A stretch of 9,720 nucleotides of DNA, from NCBI GenBank assembly GCA_944389715.1, contig CALXNI010000020.1, forward strand, positions 1 through 9,720, read 5' to 3'. Shown piece after piece: positions 6,190 to 9,720 of this stretch; positions within the stretch are counted from its first letter, which is position 1; each line of letters begins with the position of its first letter. The stretch is from an uncultured Clostridia bacterium (GTDB lineage: Bacteria; Bacillota; Clostridia; TANB77; CAG-508). The position numbers were made by a program, and so were the translations under genes. The notes beneath the pieces are model-generated. The model was not told the origin of the DNA, made no database searches, and saw only the letters and a list, made by a program, of their open reading frames with translations.

Positions 6190-6528
6190 ATGCAATATAT
6201 CCCTTCTCGAAAAGAAAAAAGAGAAGCAAGATTTTACTTTTCTGCGGAACAAGGTAATTTTCACTCTGAAGCTTTCTTGTATAAATCTGAAGAAAAGAGT
6301 CTGAAAAAATCAGGCTTCACAGTTTTAAGAGCTGGAGATAATCCAAAGGAAGCTTTGCCTTCAGAAATTACTTGGGAAAATGTATTTAAGAAAGGTCTTC
6401 CACCTATGGTAACTGACTATATCTTAGGTAGAATAAATACTTTTCCTAAGGTTTCAAATTGGGCTCAAGAACTTTATGTAATTGCAGCCCGTGCCAATCA
6501 TGATAAGGCACAAATAATTAACGAGTAA
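6190..6528 (+). CDS. Hypothetical protein, 112 residues
   Basis: Not recognised. The ATG is preceded by TTTTGGAGG with about 10 bases of spacing. The protein starts basic (MQYIPSRKEKREARFYF) and continues with a mixed alpha/beta-looking sequence. It has no signal peptide or membrane segment and no cysteines. Conspicuous stretches are FTVLRAGDNPKEALPSEITWENVF and INTFPKVSNWAQELYVIAARANHDKAQ, the latter probably helical. The gene is a complete unit with its own promoter and a strong terminator, divergent from the 5638-5946 gene. Its richer codon use (GCC, CGT, GCG) resembles that neighbour more than the uvr genes, so the two may have arrived together between uvrA and uvrB. No zero-frame CGG codon. 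Confidence 0.75.
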   Translation: MQYIPSRKEKREARFYFSAEQGNFHSEAFLYKSEEKSLKKSGFTVLRAGDNPKEALPSEITWENVFKKGLPPMVTDYILGRINTFPKVSNWAQELYVIAARANHDKAQIINE

Positions 6529-6551
6529 ATAATAAAACTCTGCAGACTTTT

Positions 6552-6576
6552 ACCCGTCCACTTAGACGGGTTTTTC
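6552..6576 (+). terminator. Rho-independent terminator after the 6190-6528 gene
   Basis: ACCCGTC (6552-6558) pairs perfectly with GACGGGT (6565-6571) around a six-base loop and runs into TTTTTCT. The T tract is only on the plus strand, so it serves the plus-strand gene rather than uvrB, whose stop lies nine bases further on. Confidence 0.85.
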
Positions 6577-6584
6577 TATATTAA

Positions 6585-8539
6585 TTAAATAAAATCTTCT
6601 AATTCTTTTATCTTATCTCTTAATTCTGCTGCTTTTTCAAATTCCATGCTAGCTGCATATTTTAACATTTCGTCTGTCAATTTATTGATTATATCTTCTA
6701 CAGATTCATCTTTTGATATTTCATACTTGCTAGATACATCTTCTACAATTGTAGCCTTAATGCTATCTCTTACAGATTTTTTAATAGTTTGTGGTGTAAT
6801 GTTATGTTCTTTATTGTATTGCTCTTGGATTTTTCTTCTTCTATTTGTTTCTGAGATTGCTTTTTCCATACTTTCTGTTAGTTCGTCTGCATACATTATA
6901 ACTTTACCTTCAGAATTTCTTGCAGCCCTACCAACTGTCTGTATTAAAGAACGTTCAGAGCGAAGAAATCCTTCTTTATCTGCATCTAAAATTGCAACAA
7001 GAGAAACTTCTGGAATGTCTAACCCTTCTCTTAATAAGTTTATTCCAACGAGTACATCAAATTCACCGAGCCTTAAATTTCTTATTATTTCCATTCTTTC
7101 TAGTGCTTTAGTATCTGAATGCATATAATTTACTCTTATATCTAGACTTTTTAAATATGCAGTTAAATCCTCAGCTTGCTTTTTAGTAAGAGTTGTAACC
7201 AATACCCTTTCTTTCTTTTTTACTCTTATATGTATTTCATTAATTAAATCATCTATTTGATTATCTACTGGTTTTACTTCTATTTTAGGATCTAATAATC
7301 CAGTAGGTCTTATTATTTGTTCAACAATTTGAGAAGAATGTTCTTTTTCATATTCTGCAGGTGTGGCACTTACAAAAATACATTGATTGATTTTTTTCTC
7401 AAACTCTTCAAATTTAAGCGGTCTGTTATCAAATGCAGATGGCAATCTGAATCCATATTTTACTAAAGATTCTTTTCTTGCCCTATCACCGTTATGCATT
7501 GCCCTAACTTGTGGAATTGTTGCATGTGATTCATCTATAAAAAGTAAAAAATCCTTTGGAAAATAATCAAATAGTGTGTATGGAGGTGAGCCTGGTTTTC
7601 TTCCACTTATATGTCTAGAATAATTTTCAATTCCTTGGCAAAAGCCAGTTTCAATTAACATTTCAATATCAAAATTTGTTCTTTCTTCTATTCTTTGAGC
7701 CTCAATTAGCTTATTTTGACTTTTAAAATATTCTATTCTTTCTTTTAATTCCTCTTCTATTGTTTCTATTGCATGTTTTAATTTTCCTTCTGATGCAACA
7801 TAATGTGAATTAGGAGCAATTAAAGCATGTTTTCTTGTTCCTATTGGTTTTCCTGTTAATGGATTAATTTCTGTAATTTTTTCTATTTCATCTCCCCAAA
7901 ATTCTATTCTTAGAGCACTTTCTTCTTGATTTGATGGATAAATTTCTACTATGTCTCCTTTTGCTCTAAAAGTTCCTCTTTTAAAATCTAATTCATTCCT
8001 TGTATATTGCATATCTACTAATTTTTTCATTATTTCATTTCTTGCTTTTTGCATTCCAGGTCTTAATGACATCATTAATTCTTGGTAATCTTCTGGATCT
8101 CCGAAGTCCATATATACAAGAAACAGACGCAACAATTATTACATCTTTTCTTTCAAACAATGAAAGCGTTGCAGAGTGTCTTAACTTGTCAATTTCATCA
8201 TTTACAGAAGAGTCTTTTTCTATATATGTATCTGATTGCGGAATATAGCTTTCTGGTTGATAATAATCGTAGTAAGAAACAAAGTACTCAACTGCGTTCT
8301 CAGGAAAAAATTCTTTAAACTCTGAATATAGCTGTCCTGCCAGAGTTTTATTATGTGCCAATACTAGTGTTGGCTTTTGTACTTTTTGTATAATATTTGC
8401 CATTGTGAAAGTTTTTCCGAGAACCAGTAACTCCAAGTAGTGTTTGGAATTTTTCGCCTTTTTTTATTCCATTACTTAATTTTTCTATTGCTTGTGGTTG
8501 ATCTCCTGTTGGATTATATTCTGATACTAATTTAAACAT
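6585..8539 (-). CDS. uvrB: UvrB, excinuclease ABC helicase-like subunit, frame interrupted twice (+1)
   Basis: UvrB receives damaged DNA from UvrA, verifies the lesion with its beta-hairpin and recruits UvrC for incision. The start MFKLVSEYNPTGDQPQAI at 8539 follows AGGGAGA. Skipping two extra bases gives 650 residues, close to the family length. Visible parts: Walker A GVTGSGKT (36-43, restored), beta-hairpin region YDYYQPESYIPQSDTYIEKD, IYGLGDPEDY (restored near 143-152), HISGRKPGSPPYTLFDYF, helicase motif II FIDESH, FVSATPAEYE, IRPTGLLDP, HSDTKALER, GINLLREGLDIPEVSLV, motif VI QTVGRAARN, and a C-terminal UVR domain (SMEFEKAAELRDKIKELE) that contacts UvrC or UvrA. All catalytic motifs outside the two breaks look intact and no internal stop codon is present. 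Extra C at 8419 and 8103. Without shifting, translation ends after 62 residues (stop near 8351). Stop TAA. Confidence 0.92.
8101..8103 (-). other. +1 frame break CTT-CGG-A in uvrB (second)
   Basis: Zero frame reads SCIYGL-R-R-S. Skipping the C at 8103 gives CTT-GGA-GAT-CCA, restoring SCIYGLGDPEDYQELM, a hallmark UvrB segment. The codon pair CTT-CGG is the same as at the 2842 site in uvrA. Confidence 0.92.
8417..8419 (-). other. +1 frame break TCT-CGG-A in uvrB (first), inside Walker A
   Basis: Zero frame reads GVTGS-R-K-N-F-H. Skipping the C at 8419 gives TCT-GGA-AAA-ACT, restoring GVTGSGKTFTMA. It hits the same P-loop glycine as the 3377 site in uvrA. Confidence 0.93.
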
Positions 8540-8592
8540 GTAAAGTCTCCCTTATTTTAAATTATTAATATCTATTTGTACTTTTTAGTTTT

Positions 8593-8621
8593 ATTATGTA
8601 TATGATATCATTAATTTTGAA
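8593..8621 (-). promoter_or_regulatory. Putative uvrB promoter
   Basis: Minus-strand TTCAAA (8616-8621) and CATAAT (8593-8598) are 17 bases apart. The spacer contains the palindrome ATGATATCAT (8602-8611). The -10 context ACATAATA is identical to that of the uvrA promoter. No GAAC-N4-GTTC LexA-type site was seen up to the divergent gene. Confidence 0.45.
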
Positions 8622-8646
8622 TTAAGTATAGACATTTTGCTTTTTT

Positions 8647-8674
8647 TTGTATATAGTAATTATATTATTATAAT
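8647..8674 (+). promoter_or_regulatory. Promoter of the 8724-9047 gene
   Basis: TTGTAT (8647-8652) and TATAAT (8669-8674) are 16 bases apart, about 50 bases before the start codon, in an AT-rich stretch where chance matches are common. Confidence 0.5.
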
Positions 8675-8723
8675 TATTTACTAGATTATATAATAAAAAT
8701 ACTATTACTAAGGAGGATTACTA

Positions 8724-9047
8724 ATGAAAAACATTTTTAAAATATATATTTTATTTATAATTATTATGTTGCTTTTTATGCCATATATAAATGCATCGTC
8801 TGTAAATATGAATTTAGATTATAATATTGATAATTCATATGAATCTGAATACGAAATAGATAATAATACTTTTGGCAATAATAGCACTAATACATCTGGA
8901 ACTTCAAATAACTCACCTACCGTAACTACAGATTCTTCTAATGATGATTTTTTAACTATTGAAAATATATTATCAATAATAATAATAGTTATAGGAATAG
9001 TACTAATATTTTTAGGAATTGCTATTATTATAAGATGTAAACAATAA
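8724..9047 (+). CDS. Small secreted or membrane-anchored Asn/Ser/Thr-rich protein
   Basis: 107 residues, ATG preceded by AAGGAGG. Residues 1-24 are a signal peptide or anchor (MKNIFK, then a long Ile/Leu/Met core, ending YINASS with a plausible signal peptidase site after NA). Residues 26-75 are polar, acidic and low-complexity (Asn, Ser, Thr, Asp). Residues 79-102 are a single Ile/Val-rich transmembrane helix, followed by a short basic tail (RCKQ). This predicts an extracytoplasmic disordered loop held by the C-terminal helix. There is no sorting motif such as LPXTG and no enzymatic motif. The family is unknown. The next plus-strand gene has the same architecture, so the two may be functionally related; each has its own ribosome site and a terminator separates them. 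Confidence 0.75.
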   Translation: MKNIFKIYILFIIIMLLFMPYINASSVNMNLDYNIDNSYESEYEIDNNTFGNNSTNTSGTSNNSPTVTTDSSNDDFLTIENILSIIIIVIGIVLIFLGIAIIIRCKQ

Positions 9048-9074
9048 ATTTTATATCAATAAAATAATATTTTT

Positions 9075-9110
9075 AACAACTTTTTGATATAAGTTCAAAA
9101 AGTTGTTTTT
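9075..9110 (+). terminator. Rho-independent terminator after the 8724-9047 gene
   Basis: AACAACTTTTTGA (9075-9087) and TCAAAAAGTTGTT (9095-9107) form a perfect 13-bp stem with a 7-base loop ending in T residues. The A-rich left side could also serve the opposite strand, but no gene enters from there. Confidence 0.8.
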
Positions 9111-9179
9111 AAATGAATATTTTTTAATAAATTAATAATAATATAAATAGTTAATAAAGCAAAATGGGAGGTTAATAAT

Positions 9180-9587
9180 ATGAAAAAGAAATCCATAATA
9201 ATAATTTCTATGTTATTTATCATATTAGTTTTAGGTACTATTAGCTTTGCAACCAATGATTTAAAAAATGATATTAATAGTGCTACAAATAGCATTGTAG
9301 ATGGTGCAGAAAATCTTAGTGAAGATGTTAAAAGTGGAATTAGTACAGTAGAAAATACTTTAGAAGAAGGTGCTAGAGACATTGGAACAGCAGTATCTGA
9401 TGGAGTAAATGATGTCTCTGGAGCAGTTGAATCTGGATATACTGCTACAAAAACTACAGCTACTGATATGACAAATAATACTATGAATTCTTCTATATGG
9501 ACATGGGTAATTCTTGCAATAGCTGCAATTGTAATAATAGGATTAGTATGGTATTATGCTATGCAAAATAATGACAACGAACGTTAA
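9180..9587 (+). CDS. Small membrane protein with amphipathic helical repeats
   Basis: 135 residues, ATG preceded by GGGAGG at 8 bases. Residues 1-24 are a Lys-led hydrophobic signal or anchor ending in FATND. Residues about 25-100 alternate small and hydrophobic residues with acidic ones at roughly 11-residue spacing (VDGAENLSEDVKSG, VENTLEEGARDIG, VSDGVNDVSGAVESG), the pattern of long amphipathic helices seen in LEA-like or apolipoprotein-like repeat proteins. Residues about 107-127 (WTWVILAIAAIVIIGLVWYY) form a C-terminal transmembrane helix, followed by a short charged tail. The topology resembles the upstream gene. No family can be named with confidence; a cell-envelope or stress role is only a guess. 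The stop is TAA. No clear terminator is seen before the right repeat. Confidence 0.75.
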   Translation: MKKKSIIIISMLFIILVLGTISFATNDLKNDINSATNSIVDGAENLSEDVKSGISTVENTLEEGARDIGTAVSDGVNDVSGAVESGYTATKTTATDMTNNTMNSSIWTWVILAIAAIVIIGLVWYYAMQNNDNER

Positions 9588-9645
9588 TATGTAAAATTGT
9601 AATTTGTAGAATAGAATTTGGAATTGAGAATTTAGATTTTGGATA

Positions 9646-9720
9646 TGTAGGGGCGGGGTTCCACACCCGCCCGCAAACAGCAAATTTATTGCAAATGTTG
9701 TAGGGGTCGCCGCCCACGGC
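9646..9720 (+). repeat. GC-rich composite palindromic repeat, right copy, inverted relative to the left
   Basis: TGTAGGGGCGGGG with a CCCGCCC arm forms one hairpin; the linker with AAATTTATTGCAAATG follows, and a second unit (TGTAGGGGTCGCCG...) runs off the window end. It is the inverted complement of 39-131 apart from a few substitutions and the left copy's linker duplication. The element may extend beyond the window. Like the left copy, it lies just past the 3' end of a gene and points away from it. Confidence 0.75.

Noticed and set aside
6646..8318. Plus-strand open frames opposite uvrB, including a 160-residue one
   Set aside because: They are shadows of the UvrB coding sequence with no start signals.
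2842..8419. CGG reassigned to another amino acid (for example Gln or Trp) as the full explanation of the breaks
   Set aside because: A changed codon meaning keeps the frame; here the downstream sequence is right only if one base is skipped.
2842..8419. Homopolymer sequencing errors as the explanation of the five breaks
   Set aside because: The extra base is an isolated C between T, A or G and GG, not a homopolymer extension, and many other TCC/GGA sites are unaffected. Raw reads would still be decisive.
9095..9382. Minus-strand 95-residue open frame
   Set aside because: It is antisense to a better supported plus-strand gene and to its upstream region.

Overview
The window is very AT-rich, uses Shine-Dalgarno starts (GGAGG type) and encodes Gram-positive-type MurD, UvrA and UvrB. 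It suggests a low-GC Firmicute, probably a clostridial gut-type genome; this is inference and no species is claimed. Everything from 183 to 5946 is on the minus strand except one tiny plus-strand ORF. The right half mixes minus-strand uvrB with three plus-strand genes.

Layout. At 1-182 there is a GC-rich palindromic repeat module. At 183-2034 (minus) a cinA/pncC-type gene and murD form an overlapping pair behind a clear promoter. At 2168-2269 (plus) is a 33-residue Lys/Asn-rich microprotein, which ends in a 56-bp perfect palindrome shared with the end of a small broken minus-strand ORF (2310-2470) lying just downstream of uvrA. uvrA occupies 2487-5345 (minus). At 5409-5637 there are more GC-rich repeats and a terminator hairpin. 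Two unrecognised genes, 5638-5946 (minus) and 6190-6528 (plus), are transcribed divergently. uvrB is at 6585-8539 (minus). Two small plus-strand membrane-anchored, probably surface-exposed proteins lie at 8724-9047 and 9180-9587. At 9646-9720 the repeat module seen at 1-134 returns in inverted orientation.

The most striking signal is that uvrA and uvrB cannot be read in a single frame. uvrA carries three +1 breaks and uvrB two. All five are the same event: one extra C directly before a GGA glycine codon at a conserved position, giving zero-frame CGG-A. Skipping that C restores the family sequence each time (both affected Walker A motifs, the UvrB YGLG motif, the UvrA KLGQP motif and the UvrA AQGT segment). 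No zero-frame CGG arginine codon was found elsewhere in uvrA, uvrB, murD or cinA. This is not what random decay or random sequencing error looks like. It fits +1 recoding at a poorly decoded CGG codon or quadruplet reading of CGGA as glycine. Evidence against a simple rule is that the unrecognised gene at 5638-5946 uses CGG twice in frame, once as CGG-A. uvrA also has an in-frame TGA and has lost its first H-loop histidine, so real decay of nucleotide excision repair stays open.

If functional, UvrA and UvrB together locate bulky DNA damage for excision. MurD acts in peptidoglycan precursor synthesis and the CinA-type protein probably in pyridine nucleotide salvage.
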